A DNA stretch of 64,000 nt from SZUA-430 sp965227535 (GCA_965227535.1 OZ245761.1:1178001-1242000), one strand, 5' to 3'; positions 8,648 to 17,437 are shown, numbered from the stretch's first letter. Translations and numbers: made by a program. Notes: a model not told the origin generated them from the sequence alone.

Positions 8648-9571
8648 TCAGGCGGCGTCGGCAATCGTGCGCTCGGCCAATCCGGCCGCCTGAAGCAATC
8701 GCGCCTGCTCGGCCGCGTTGCGATAGAGGAAATCGTACGGCAGCCCCAAGCGAACACTCGCCTGGCACGGCGGCGACTTCGGATCCGCCCGTCGGTCGGC
8801 CAACGCCCCACCGGCCTTCAGCGCCAACCAGTCGAAGGTCGTCAAATCATACTCCTTGCCGAGTTTCAGTTTGTGCCGGATCAACGGCGGCAATATCGAA
8901 ACCGCCGCGCGCGCCAACGCCCGATGCAAGAACTTCGGCGCACCCGGCGCCGCCTGCCCCGATTGAATGATCGTCAGGAATTCCTCCACGATCGGGTGAG
9001 GCTCGAATCTGTCCGCAAGCTTCTCCATCATGACCAGAAAATCCGCAGACGAAGACGGACAAACCTGCGCCCCATAAAGCCGCGCCACCGTCGCGCCGTC
9101 ACGATAGAAACGCGCCTTCTCCACATCGGACAGCGGCGACACAAACCGGTCATACGCATTGACGAAGCCATAGCCCGCCGTCGCCGCCACCCAATCCAAC
9201 AGGTCCGTATCGAGCGCGCGATAGGCCTCGCCCTTCGGCGTCGCCCCCGACACCTTCGCGTGCATATTGGTCACGCCCTGGATCACGCGCCGCGCGGCGC
9301 TCGCCGGCCCATAGCACCCCACCATCGCGGCAACACCGGTGCGCTTCGAACGTCCGATCGGATCGGCCTTGTACGTCGAGTGATCCCAGACGCCCGACCG
9401 AATGCGCGCATCGGCAAATTCCATCAGCACCGCGGCGACGCCGCCGACGCCCAGCGCCACCGGGTTCTTGAACACCCGCCACTGCACAGACGCCGGATGC
9501 TGCAACGCGGCCTCACCCACCGGCTGGCTGTAATCGATCTTCCAGCCCAGATAGGACTTCATCTCATCCAT
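8648..9571 (-). CDS. Oxygenase MpaB-family protein (DUF2236)
   Basis: A 307-residue DUF2236 protein. Members related to fungal MpaB and rubber oxygenase Lcp are b-type haem oxygenases. Conserved features include the FKNPVALGVGGVAAVLMEFAD region, the WDHSTYKADPIGRSKRTG segment and a downstream VTNMHAKVSG stretch. The gene diverges from a TetR regulator with two palindromes between them, a common arrangement for inducible oxidoreductases of this family. The substrate is unknown. Confidence 0.8.
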   Translation of the reverse strand: MDEMKSYLGWKIDYSQPVGEAALQHPASVQWRVFKNPVALGVGGVAAVLMEFADARIRSGVWDHSTYKADPIGRSKRTGVAAMVGCYGPASAARRVIQGVTNMHAKVSGATPKGEAYRALDTDLLDWVAATAGYGFVNAYDRFVSPLSDVEKARFYRDGATVARLYGAQVCPSSSADFLVMMEKLADRFEPHPIVEEFLTIIQSGQAAPGAPKFLHRALARAAVSILPPLIRHKLKLGKEYDLTTFDWLALKAGGALADRRADPKSPPCQASVRLGLPYDFLYRNAAEQARLLQAAGLAERTIADAA

Positions 9572-9594
9572 GGCGCGCGGCGCTCCAAATAAGT

Positions 9595-9632
9595 ATCATC
9601 TGATAGCTTTCTTAATATGTATCGCCTGATAG
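9595..9632. promoter_or_regulatory. Paired TATCAnnTGATA-type palindromes, probable TetR operator
   Basis: Two imperfect palindromes, TATCATCTGATA (9595-9606) and TATCGCCTGATA (9621-9632), have centres 26 bp apart. They lie between the start codons of the MpaB-type gene (9571) and the TetR gene (9657). This is the expected place and form for an autoregulatory TetR operator controlling both genes. Confidence 0.7.
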
Positions 9633-9656
9633 TATTCCTGACAAGAGGACGTCAAC

Positions 9657-10337
9657 GTGAAGCGCGCCACCTCAACGCAAGACGAACACGTTCCACATTT
9701 CGGCTACCGCAAGGGCGAGGAATCGCGCCAACGCATCCTCGAATCCGCTCTGAAAGCATTCGGCGCCAAAGGGTTCAAAGCCGCAACCACCCGCGAAATC
9801 GCGGAGGACGCAGGCGTCAACCTGCCCGCACTCACCTATTATTTCGGTGGCAAGGAAGGCCTCTACAACGCCTGCGCCCGCGAGATCGTCGGCCGCTATG
9901 AAAAGCGCATGCTGACGCTCGTCGCCGGCGCGTACGCCGACCTACGCCGTCCGATGAAGCCCGCTGAAGCGCGCACGCGTCTAAAGTTAGTGATGGCCGC
10001 TCTCGCCGCCATGCTCGTCGGTGCGGAGGAAACCGAAATTTGGTCCGCCTTCGTCCTGCGCGAAATGTCGGAACGCGGGCCCGCCTTCGCCGTCCTCTAC
10101 GAACAACTCTGGGCCCCCGGCGTCGACCTGACCGCGGGCCTGATCAGCCGCGCGATGGGCCAGCGCACCACGTCAACGGACGCACGCGTTCACGCACTGC
10201 TCCTCATCTCGAGCCTGTCGGCATTTTCCACCGCCCGCCCGGTCGCGCTCAAATATCTAAAATGGCCCGACGCCGCTGACGAACGCTTCGCGCGCATCAA
10301 CAAAATTCTCGACCAGCAGATCGACGGGATTGGCTAG
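9657..10337 (+). CDS. TetR/AcrR-family regulator with CerR-like C-terminal domain
   Basis: A 226-residue repressor. The N-terminal HTH is clear (SRQRILESALKAFGAKGF, TTREIAEDAGVNLPALTYYF, GGKEGLYNAC). The C-terminal ligand-binding half resembles the DUF1956/CerR group. A GTG start at 9657 is used. It most likely represses itself and the divergent MpaB-type oxygenase through the palindromes at 9595-9632. It converges on the KGG gene with a 4-bp gap. Confidence 0.85.
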   Translation: MKRATSTQDEHVPHFGYRKGEESRQRILESALKAFGAKGFKAATTREIAEDAGVNLPALTYYFGGKEGLYNACAREIVGRYEKRMLTLVAGAYADLRRPMKPAEARTRLKLVMAALAAMLVGAEETEIWSAFVLREMSERGPAFAVLYEQLWAPGVDLTAGLISRAMGQRTTSTDARVHALLLISSLSAFSTARPVALKYLKWPDAADERFARINKILDQQIDGIG

Positions 10338-10341
10338 CGCT

Positions 10342-10614
10342 TTACGGCGTGGAGGCGTTTTCGCCGTCGGGGCTCGCCGCTTGCGCCGCGCGCATACGTG
10401 CTAGACCGCCCTTGCGACCGGCGCGCACCGCGAGCTCATGATCGCGTGAGAAACTGCGCTTGCTAACCGGCACGCTTGATCCGCCTTTGGAGGCGATATC
10501 CCGCTGACGGCCGCGATCCATCGCCGCAAATCCGCGCTTTACGAGAATCGGCGCGCCGGCACTCGGCGTCTTATGAACGCGCGGGTCGATTAGGATATCG
10601 GTGGTGTTCGTCAT
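10342..10614 (-). CDS. KGG-domain stress-induced protein
   Basis: A 90-residue hydrophilic protein. The segment from MDRGRQRDIASKGGSSV to VRAGRKGGLARM carries the paired (A/R)-x-K-G-G repeats of GsiB/YciG/Con-10-type stress proteins. These are small, probably disordered proteins induced in stationary phase or desiccation. A 35-residue N-terminal extension precedes the repeat region. An EcfG-type promoter lies about 40-65 bp upstream, which fits general-stress control. A GAGGG ribosome site precedes the ATG. Confidence 0.75.
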   Translation of the reverse strand: MTNTTDILIDPRVHKTPSAGAPILVKRGFAAMDRGRQRDIASKGGSSVPVSKRSFSRDHELAVRAGRKGGLARMRAAQAASPDGENASTP

Positions 10615-10652
10615 GACAAGTAACCCTCAAGCGTTTCATCAACGGCGTCTAA

Positions 10653-10678
10653 AACGCATGACGGAACCGACAAGTTCC
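10653..10678 (-). promoter_or_regulatory. EcfG (general stress response) promoter for the KGG gene
   Basis: Minus strand: GGAAC at 10678-10674, 17-bp spacer, CGTT at 10656-10653. This matches the known EcfG consensus GGAAC-N16/17-cGTT exactly. It places transcription start about 30 bp before the KGG gene's ATG. Confidence 0.8.
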
Positions 10679-10882
10679 AAACGGCAGAGACTTTCTTCAC
10701 ACATTGACCGGTTTGCGTAACCGCAAAACAACCGTGCAGACACACTGTCCGTCGCGTCCAATCGCGGCGGTTGAACCGTGGAACTCGTGACGAACCGTGC
10801 CTTGCTTGAAGGTGGTCACGACCACGGTGGATCTCAAAAACGCTTGAGCGCCACCGAGGTCGTGTATTCTGCAACGTAGTAA

Positions 10883-11542
10883 CTAGGTGCGAGCCGGCGT
10901 CGCAGGCATGCCGCTCACGCGCGTCGTGCCCGGACGAACGCCACCCGCCGCGATCAACCGCTTCGCGTGCACCACGCCCAGATAGCCGCCGCCGATAGAG
11001 GCCGCCGCGCCGACGATCAGCGCCAAGAAGCTCCACAACGCCGCCTGAGCCGCCGCTTCACGCGCCGCCTCTTGCTCCGCCGGCGTCAACACTTCACCAG
11101 CGACCACGACCGAAGGTCCGGGCAGATTGCCGACCAACGGACCACCGACGCGTGCCGCAAACACCGACCCGCTCGCAAGTCCAAGCACCAGCACACCAAC
11201 CGACAATATCGAGACGCCCCAACTCAAGAAACCTTGGAAGCTACCCTCGACCCGGTCGACCGACGGGTAAGAACCCGCAACCCAACCGGCCGTCCAACCA
11301 CCGGCGAACGCACTAGCGATGCCCGACACGGCCCACCACGCGTAAGCGCCCCAAGCGACCGTCTCGCCGCTCAACACGTCGCCGCGCGTCGCGTCGAACG
11401 TAGCGCCGAGCCCGGCGCCCAACAGCGTCAGCAACACCTGACCCGACAACGCAACGATCACACCTGCGATAACAGCGCTCCAATGCACTTCACCGGTGGT
11501 GACGCCGTCGCCGTCCAAAAAAGTCCGAAAAGACGAAGCCAT
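10883..11542 (-). CDS. PhnA-like inner-membrane protein
   Basis: A 219-residue membrane protein of the group loosely annotated PhnA-like in alphaproteobacteria; there is no link to phosphonate metabolism. It begins with a short soluble part and the typical VHWSAVIAGVIVALSGQVLL helix. Further helices lie at about residues 65-90, 105-130 and 165-185. A glycine-rich AGGWTAGWVAG motif occurs mid-protein, and the C-terminus is short and charged. It lies downstream of a 24-residue membrane peptide and an EcfG-type promoter, so it is probably part of the general stress regulon. Confidence 0.65.
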   Translation of the reverse strand: MASSFRTFLDGDGVTTGEVHWSAVIAGVIVALSGQVLLTLLGAGLGATFDATRGDVLSGETVAWGAYAWWAVSGIASAFAGGWTAGWVAGSYPSVDRVEGSFQGFLSWGVSILSVGVLVLGLASGSVFAARVGGPLVGNLPGPSVVVAGEVLTPAEQEAAREAAAQAALWSFLALIVGAAASIGGGYLGVVHAKRLIAAGGVRPGTTRVSGMPATPART

Positions 11543-11612
11543 GATTCACTCCTATTTCCGTGCTCACGCACATAAGAAGGCGCCCCGCGCGCGACGCGCC
11601 AAGGAACCGGAT

Positions 11613-11687
11613 TCACCTAAAGAACAGAAAGATCAGCAGCAAAATCGGAATCGGAACGCCGATCAGCCAAAGCAAAATGTAACGCAT
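11613..11687 (-). CDS. 24-residue single-helix membrane peptide
   Basis: Short gene encoding a peptide that begins MRYILLWLIGVPIPILL and ends FLFFR, almost entirely hydrophobic with one Arg at each end. Very similar 20-30-residue peptides with the LLWLxGVPIPxL pattern occur in other alphaproteobacteria, by recollection only. A ribosome site (GAGAGGGA) sits about 8 nt before the ATG, and an EcfG-type promoter lies about 40 bp upstream. It is probably a stress-induced envelope peptide, co-transcribed with the PhnA-like gene 70 bp downstream. Confidence 0.6.
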   Translation of the reverse strand: MRYILLWLIGVPIPILLLIFLFFR

Positions 11688-11727
11688 GGGCAAAATCCCT
11701 CTCGTATCGACATCAACACGCTGGACT

Positions 11728-11752
11728 AACGCGACAAAGGGGGAACGGTTCC
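11728..11752 (-). promoter_or_regulatory. EcfG (general stress response) promoter
   Basis: Minus strand: GGAAC at 11752-11748, 16-bp spacer, CGTT at 11731-11728. It is positioned upstream of the small membrane peptide and the PhnA-like gene. This is the second exact consensus match within 1.1 kb. Confidence 0.75.
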
Positions 11753-11847
11753 GCAGGGCAACTGGGAACCCACACACCCGCATCGCGTTTTGCCTGACGG
11801 GGACAGCTTGGCTTGCCTCTTAAGGATATGACGCACGCGCTTCGGCG

Positions 11848-13335
11848 GTGCCTGAGAAAGTGCGCGGATTGCAGATGAGAGCGGCCAGGACACGACGCCA
11901 CCTCCGACAGTTCCTGGATCCAGGCTGCGAGGTCGAACGCTTGGCGTTGCAGGAACTGGGCGAGATACTCGAATCCAACTTCCCGGCAATCGGACCATCC
12001 ATCCGCGTCTGGCTCACCGCCATCCGCGAACTGAACGACTCTGCATGCACCACCTTCACACCCGAAGCCGCGCTCGCTTCGTTAGCGTGGGATCTCCGCC
12101 GCCGTTGGCTACGCTTCGCGCACGAGTCAGCCGATGCTCAAATCAAATCGCCTCTGCGTACGGCTGCGGTGTCGACGCCCTCCGGCGCACCGATCGTCTA
12201 CGGCTACGAACGTTCGATTGAACCGCGCCGCCTCGAGGCGCGCTGCGCCGCCGCCGCGACGCGGGTGCCGCCAGGATGGTCCGCCGACCATGTCCTGTTC
12301 TCAAGCGCGCAAGGCGCGCTCGCCGCCGTTCTCCATTGGGCGAATTCGAACGGTTTTTGGGATCGCGAATCCCCGCACCTGAAATTCGCCGGCAATTATT
12401 TCGAGACGCAGCATGCGCTCAACGCGGTATGCGGGCGAACGCTCGACTGGAGCCGCAGCAAAAGCGTCGGCGCCGCGCCGTCCGATCAAGAGCGCCCGTC
12501 GCGCACCATCCTGATCGAACCGGTCTTCTACGATGAAGCGGTCAACGTCTTCGATCTTGCCGCCTTTCACCGGGCCTGGCCATCGATGTTCACGGCAAAC
12601 CCGTCGCTCATCATTCTCGACACGACGCTGACCGGTCCGACCTTCCCCATGAACCGCCTGCTCGAACCGCTATCGGGCGAAGCGGCCCCCGTAGTGATCA
12701 ACATCCGATCGGGTCTGAAGCTCGATCAAGCCGGCCTTGAACTTGTCAACGTCGGCATCCTCTCCGTCTACACCCACATCGCCACCCGCGCATCGCTGCT
12801 GCCGGACATCGGCGTAGCGCTCAGACACCTGCGCACTGTGCTCGGTCTAGGCCTCACGCTCGACGAAATATCGACGCTCGAAGTGCCGTGGTTCTTGAGC
12901 ATGCCGCATCTGCGCGCCCACAGCCGCGCAGTATTCGACAACAACGCCCTCCTAGCGCAGGCGATGGCTAAGACCAATCGCCTGTTCGCACAAATACTGC
13001 ATCCGCAATTCGCGCGCCCCGATTGCGCCTGGGCGAACGCGCCATACAGCATCGCGCGACTGCCGAACGCGGACGTCGGCGACTACCGCCAACTCGAGTC
13101 CATCTTGACGCGCGAGGCCGACCGCCGCGGAATCCAATTCGACCACGGCGGCAGCTTCGGCTTCCGCTTCCACCGTTTCGAAGCGGTAATCCCCGGCGAC
13201 GGTATGGGCGAACCTTATCTGCGCGTTGCGATGGGTGCACGCCCCGGTCCGTCGCTGCAAGGCGTCGTCGACCTGATGTGTGAAGTCGCCGCCGCGCCCG
13301 ATCTCGAAAGCCTCACCAAGCGATACAGCAGCTAG
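11848..13335 (+). CDS. PLP-dependent fold-type-I enzyme, specific activity unknown
   Basis: A 495-residue protein with the layout of cystathionine-lyase or aminotransferase-like PLP enzymes. Probable Schiff-base lysine is Lys291 in RSGLKLDQAGLELVN; the pyridine-nitrogen aspartate is in LIILDTTLTGPTF; the cofactor-phosphate loop is around SSAQGALAAVL. The N-terminal 110 residues are a helical extension of unknown role. The start is uncertain: GTG at 11848 has no clear ribosome site and an ATG lies at 11875. It is followed on the same strand by GNAT and nitrilase-family genes, so a small biosynthetic or modification pathway is possible. Confidence 0.6.
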   Translation: MPEKVRGLQMRAARTRRHLRQFLDPGCEVERLALQELGEILESNFPAIGPSIRVWLTAIRELNDSACTTFTPEAALASLAWDLRRRWLRFAHESADAQIKSPLRTAAVSTPSGAPIVYGYERSIEPRRLEARCAAAATRVPPGWSADHVLFSSAQGALAAVLHWANSNGFWDRESPHLKFAGNYFETQHALNAVCGRTLDWSRSKSVGAAPSDQERPSRTILIEPVFYDEAVNVFDLAAFHRAWPSMFTANPSLIILDTTLTGPTFPMNRLLEPLSGEAAPVVINIRSGLKLDQAGLELVNVGILSVYTHIATRASLLPDIGVALRHLRTVLGLGLTLDEISTLEVPWFLSMPHLRAHSRAVFDNNALLAQAMAKTNRLFAQILHPQFARPDCAWANAPYSIARLPNADVGDYRQLESILTREADRRGIQFDHGGSFGFRFHRFEAVIPGDGMGEPYLRVAMGARPGPSLQGVVDLMCEVAAAPDLESLTKRYSS

Positions 13336-13548
13336 CCGTCGTCGGCCAATCGTTTCAACAACCGCATACTCGACTTCACGCGGCGAAAAACAACCGACAG
13401 CAGCTCGTTCTTGCTCAGCGACTAGCGTCGCAACGCCTTGTAGTCGACCTTCCGATGGAACGGCCGCAAAGCCACAGAGGCTCCGCGACGCCCTCTTGCA
13501 TTTCCTGCCGTAATCCGACTCGATTGCCGCACCACCACGAGACCACGC

Positions 13549-14232
13549 ATGGCGACCCAACCGCTCGACCGACCGATCTGGCACGCACTCTCCACGCGCC
13601 TGTCCCACCTAGCCGTGGGCAGCGCCCGCGCGCTGCGCTTCGCACCCGATATCGGTCCCCTCGCCGCCGCACGCGATGACACTGCCGAAAGCCTGCAAAC
13701 ATTATCCAATCTGGTCGCCGAACACGGAAACGCAGTGCTCCTCCAAGTCGGGGAGAGTCCGTTGCCGCCACACACCACCGCCGAGATGACCGCGTTGGGT
13801 GTTCAGATGGTGGCGCAGAATCTCACACCGCTCGAACCACCCGACCGGGCCGAACGCCTCACCGAAGCCGACGCAGCCGCCATGCTCGAACTGGCGACGC
13901 TAACGAAGCCGGGTCCCTTCAACGCACGCACGCACGAGCTCGGCGGCTTTTGGGGCATCAAAGAAAACGGCAAGCTCGTCGCCATGGCCGGCGAGCGCCT
14001 GAAACTAGACGGCTTCACCGAAGTCAGTGGCGTGTGCACGCATCCAGATGTCCGCGGCCGCGGCTACGCCGGCTTGCTCTCGCGCACCGTCGCAACGCAA
14101 ATCCAGAACCGCGGCGAGACCCCAATCCTCCACGCCTACGCCAGCAACACCGCGGCCGTCTCGCTCTATGAGTCCTTGGGCTTCGTTCTGCGCTGCCACG
14201 TCACCGTGACAGTGCTCACGCCGTCGCGCTAA
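13549..14232 (+). CDS. GNAT-family N-acetyltransferase
   Basis: A 227-residue protein. The C-terminal half is a GNAT domain: the acetyl-CoA pyrophosphate loop is HPDVRGRGYAGLLSRTV and motif B is SNTAAVSLYESLGFVLRC. The N-terminal 110 residues are less conserved; they contain an ENGKLVAMAGERL strand pair after a linker. It shares the FR47/YhbS-like arrangement of small-molecule acetyltransferases. It lies 213 bp after the PLP-enzyme gene and 27 bp before the nitrilase gene. The substrate is unknown. Confidence 0.8.
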   Translation: MATQPLDRPIWHALSTRLSHLAVGSARALRFAPDIGPLAAARDDTAESLQTLSNLVAEHGNAVLLQVGESPLPPHTTAEMTALGVQMVAQNLTPLEPPDRAERLTEADAAAMLELATLTKPGPFNARTHELGGFWGIKENGKLVAMAGERLKLDGFTEVSGVCTHPDVRGRGYAGLLSRTVATQIQNRGETPILHAYASNTAAVSLYESLGFVLRCHVTVTVLTPSR

Positions 14233-14259
14233 GCAAATTCAAACGAAGCGGACGACGCA

Positions 14260-15045
14260 GTGCGCATTGCCCTCGCAACACTCAGATACCGGCGCGATCC
14301 CGACGAAGCTCTTCGCGCCGTCCAGGACGCGCTCAAAGCGGCAGCACGCGAAGGTGCAAAGCTGCTGTGTACCCCCGAAAACTACCTGCCCGGCTTGCGC
14401 GGCGTAGAGTTCGACGTCCCGCCCCCCAACGCCGCCTTCCTCGCCCGCGCCGAGCGAGCGCTCCGCGACACGGCCGCAGCGACCGGTGTCGGTGCAATCG
14501 TCGGCGTCGAGCGCACGACGCCCGCCGGTCTAATCGCCTCGGCGCTGATCATCGCACCTGACGGTCGCCTGCTCGGTCATCAAGACAAAGTGCAAATTGA
14601 TCCGTCCGAAGAAGGCACGTACGTGCCCGGCGCCGGCCGCCACATCTTCGAGGTCGACGGCATGCGTTTCGGCGTTGCGATCTGCCACGAAGGCTGGCGC
14701 TATCCCGAGACCGTCCGCTGGGCCGCAAGACGCGGCGCTCAGATTGTATTCCATCCGCAATATTCGCCGGCGGCGGACGCGCCGCGCGAACCTAACGAAT
14801 GGGCAAGCGCGTCCGGCACGATCCACGAGAAGGCCGCCGTCTGTCGCGCCGCCGAAAACGCGATCTACTTCGCGACCGTGAACTACGCGATACCGAACAG
14901 CATCGCGGGCACCGCCCTCATCGATCCGGACGGCACCATCGTCAAGATGCACACCGGCGACGAGAACACCCTCATCGCCGACGTCGACACGTCGCGCGCA
15001 ACTGGCCTACTCGCGCGCAGACTCGCAGCGTCCGAATATCCGTAG
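14260..15045 (+). CDS. Carbon-nitrogen hydrolase (nitrilase superfamily)
   Basis: A 261-residue amidase or nitrilase-like enzyme. The full catalytic triad is visible: Glu40 (CTPENYLPG), Lys110 (GHQDKVQIDPSEEG) and Cys142 (GVAICHEGWRYPE). The length fits the single-domain C-N hydrolases that cleave non-peptide C-N bonds. It starts with GTG 27 bp after the GNAT gene, suggesting co-transcription. The 3' end is 2 bp from the convergent Old Yellow Enzyme gene. Confidence 0.85.
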   Translation: MRIALATLRYRRDPDEALRAVQDALKAAAREGAKLLCTPENYLPGLRGVEFDVPPPNAAFLARAERALRDTAAATGVGAIVGVERTTPAGLIASALIIAPDGRLLGHQDKVQIDPSEEGTYVPGAGRHIFEVDGMRFGVAICHEGWRYPETVRWAARRGAQIVFHPQYSPAADAPREPNEWASASGTIHEKAAVCRAAENAIYFATVNYAIPNSIAGTALIDPDGTIVKMHTGDENTLIADVDTSRATGLLARRLAASEYP

Positions 15046-15047
15046 GA

Positions 15048-16160
15048 CTACCGGCCGCCCGAGACCGTCTCGCCGAACAGCGCCTTCAACTCGCGCGGCT
15101 GCGAACGCCAATACTGCGGCGGCGCCTCGACGGTCGCACCGAGTTCAGCGGCGGCATGCCAAGGCCAACGCGGGTCATAGAGCATGCCACGCGCCAACGC
15201 GACGAGATCGGCCTTGCCGCTCGCGACGATCTCTTCCGCTTGCCGCGCCTCGGTAATCAGACCAACCGCAATCGTGGGAACACCCGTCGCAGCCTTGATC
15301 GCCTCAGCAAACGGCAGCTGATAGCCCGGCCCCAACACAATCTTCTGCGCCGGCGACATCCCGCCCGACGACGCATCGATCCAATCCACGCCGCGCGTCT
15401 TCAACGCCTGCGCAAACGCGATCGTCTGTTCGATATCCCAACCGCCGTCTACCCAATCGGAAGCGGACACGCGCACGCCGACCGGCTTATCCGCCGGAAA
15501 CGCCGCGCGCACCGCATCGAACACCTCAAGCGGAAACCGCATGCGGTTCTCAAGCGAGCCGCCATAGGAATCCGTTCGGTGATTGGCGATTGGCGACAGA
15601 AACTCGTGCAGCAAGTATCCGTGCGCCGCATGAACCTCGATCCCGTCGATCCCCAAGCGCGCCGCGCGCTTCGCCGTCGCCACGAACGCATCGCGCACCT
15701 GCTGCAGCCCCGCCGCATCGAGCGCACGCGGCGCAGCCTCACCCTCCTTGTAAGCGACGGCCGAAGGCGCCACCGTCTCCCACCCACCTTCAGAAACCGG
15801 AATGAGCTGCCCGCCATCCCAAGGCAAATGACTGGACGCCTTCCGCCCCGCATGCGCGATCTGCATCGTCACCGGAATTTGCGAATACTGCCGGATCGCG
15901 GTCAGCACGGGCTTTAGCGCCGCTTCATTCGCATCGCTCCACAATCCCAAGCAGCCCGGTGTGATCCGCCCCTCAGGCGAAACACCCGTCGCCTCGATGC
16001 ACAGCATACCGGCGCCCGACAGCGCCAACTGCCCGAGATGGATCATGTGCCACGCCGTGGCACTGCCGTCCTCGGCCGAGTACTGACACATCGGCGACAC
16101 AACAATGCGATTGCGCAGCGTCATGCCGCGCAGCTTGAACGGAGAAAATAGCGTGCTCAC
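15048..16160 (-). CDS. NADH:flavin oxidoreductase, Old Yellow Enzyme family (YqjM-like)
   Basis: A 370-residue FMN-dependent ene-reductase. It starts MSTLFSPFKLRGMTLRNRI (GTG start) and has the redox-tuning Cys25 in SPMCQYSAEDG, as in thermophilic-like OYEs such as YqjM. The substrate-binding pair appears in the EVHAAHGYLLHEFLSP segment, and GLITEARQAEEI and DLVALARGMLYDP form the phosphate-binding C-terminal part. It would reduce activated C=C bonds of enones or nitro-compounds using NAD(P)H. No operon partner is evident. Confidence 0.9.
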   Translation of the reverse strand: MSTLFSPFKLRGMTLRNRIVVSPMCQYSAEDGSATAWHMIHLGQLALSGAGMLCIEATGVSPEGRITPGCLGLWSDANEAALKPVLTAIRQYSQIPVTMQIAHAGRKASSHLPWDGGQLIPVSEGGWETVAPSAVAYKEGEAAPRALDAAGLQQVRDAFVATAKRAARLGIDGIEVHAAHGYLLHEFLSPIANHRTDSYGGSLENRMRFPLEVFDAVRAAFPADKPVGVRVSASDWVDGGWDIEQTIAFAQALKTRGVDWIDASSGGMSPAQKIVLGPGYQLPFAEAIKAATGVPTIAVGLITEARQAEEIVASGKADLVALARGMLYDPRWPWHAAAELGATVEAPPQYWRSQPRELKALFGETVSGGR

Positions 16161-16226
16161 GAAACCTCTCTAGTATTGCCCGTAACGGCCCTTACCCCAA
16201 CGCGCGGCATGTGCAATTCGCGACGC

Positions 16227-17255
16227 CTAGAAGCAGGCCGCAACCTTGCCGACCCAATCCTTCAAATTGTCTTTGAGGGCAAGCGGCGTCACGCCGTGCC
16301 GCACAATGATAAGGTCGCGGTCGGGCGCAAGGATCGTAAACTGCCCGTCATACCCGTTCGCCGAGAACGAGCCAGGCCCGCCGAAATCCAGCCACCAATG
16401 CGCGCCGTAGCGATTGCTCGCGACGCCGTCCTGCTGGAACGTCGGCGTGCGCGCATAGTCCACCCAACCCTCAGGCAGAATCCGCCGCCCGTCCCATACG
16501 CCGTCGCGCAAATAGAGCAACCCAAAGCGCGCAAAATCGCGCGCGCTCATAAAGCAATAGCTTGAGCCGATGAACACGCCCGCTTTATCGAAACGCGGCA
16601 ACGCCGACCGAATACCAATCGGCGCGAACAACCGCGTCGTCATGAACGGCTTGAACTCTTCGCCAAAGGCGCCCGATGCACGCGACGCGATCCGGCTGAT
16701 GATGTTCGTCGTCCCGCTGGCGTAAGACCAATACGACCCCGGCGCATGCTCCAACGGCTGCGCCGCCGCATAAGCCGCAACGTCGTCCTTACCGGCCTGA
16801 AACAACATCGCGATCACATCGGATGTACCGGTGGCCGGCGCATAGTCCTCGCTGAACTTCAACCCGCTCGACATCCGTAAAAGCTGATCGAGCGTAATCG
16901 CAGCCCGCGCATCCCCCGACCACTCCGGCACATCCGCACGCGCTGCAACGTCCAGCTTCCCGTCCTTCACCAGGATACCGACCAGAGCCTGCGTTATGCT
17001 CTTGGCCATCGACCAAGAATGATGCGTGCTCGCCGCGTCAAAACCTTCACCGTATCGCTCGAACGTGATCCGGCCGCCCTGCACAATCAGCAACGCATGC
17101 GTCTCGCCCAACGTCGGCGTCGCCTTCGCGGCAAACGCCTCGTCGACCAGTGCATCGAACGCGGCGCGGTCGACACCGGCAAGATCGCCCACCGGCCAAT
17201 CCTGCGTGGGCCAAGGCGTACCGATAGGTTGCGGCGGAAGAGACGGTAGCAACAT
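16227..17255 (-). CDS. Serine hydrolase, beta-lactamase/class C family
   Basis: A 342-residue protein of the PF00144 group. The nucleophile motif is S82-M-A-K85 in SWSMAKSITQALVG. The Tyr motif appears as YSYASG in place of the usual YxN, and the C-terminal part has the DLIIVRHG strand typical of esterases of this fold. The start at 17253-17255 (MLLPSLPP) is preferred; a frame extending to 17393 adds residues unlike a signal peptide. Such proteins are usually esterases or D-amino peptidases, so lactamase activity should not be assumed. Confidence 0.75.
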   Translation of the reverse strand: MLLPSLPPQPIGTPWPTQDWPVGDLAGVDRAAFDALVDEAFAAKATPTLGETHALLIVQGGRITFERYGEGFDAASTHHSWSMAKSITQALVGILVKDGKLDVAARADVPEWSGDARAAITLDQLLRMSSGLKFSEDYAPATGTSDVIAMLFQAGKDDVAAYAAAQPLEHAPGSYWSYASGTTNIISRIASRASGAFGEEFKPFMTTRLFAPIGIRSALPRFDKAGVFIGSSYCFMSARDFARFGLLYLRDGVWDGRRILPEGWVDYARTPTFQQDGVASNRYGAHWWLDFGGPGSFSANGYDGQFTILAPDRDLIIVRHGVTPLALKDNLKDWVGKVAACF

Positions 17256-17437
17256 GAGCCGAATGCTCCAAAAGATCGAGAGGCGGATAAGCCGACGCCT
17301 CGTCCGAACAGCAGACACTTGATAGCGACAACGCGGCACAAAACACAACCGTATGCACACCAACATGACGGCCTCCGCGCTCGCTTTCCCCACACCGCCG
17401 CGCTACATCGAGGGCATCAAACCAATGGAGACAAGCC

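Noticed and set aside
8594..9592. A 332-residue plus-strand frame
   Set aside because: It is the complement of the MpaB-type gene, which has family motifs and a regulated divergent promoter.
10611..11036. A 141-residue minus-strand frame between the KGG and PhnA-like genes
   Set aside because: Its first half overlaps the PhnA-like gene in another frame, and its second half has no ribosome site, conservation or motif.
14799..15917. A 372-residue plus-strand open frame
   Set aside because: It overlaps the end of the nitrilase gene and most of the Old Yellow Enzyme gene on the other strand; composition is that of a shadow frame.
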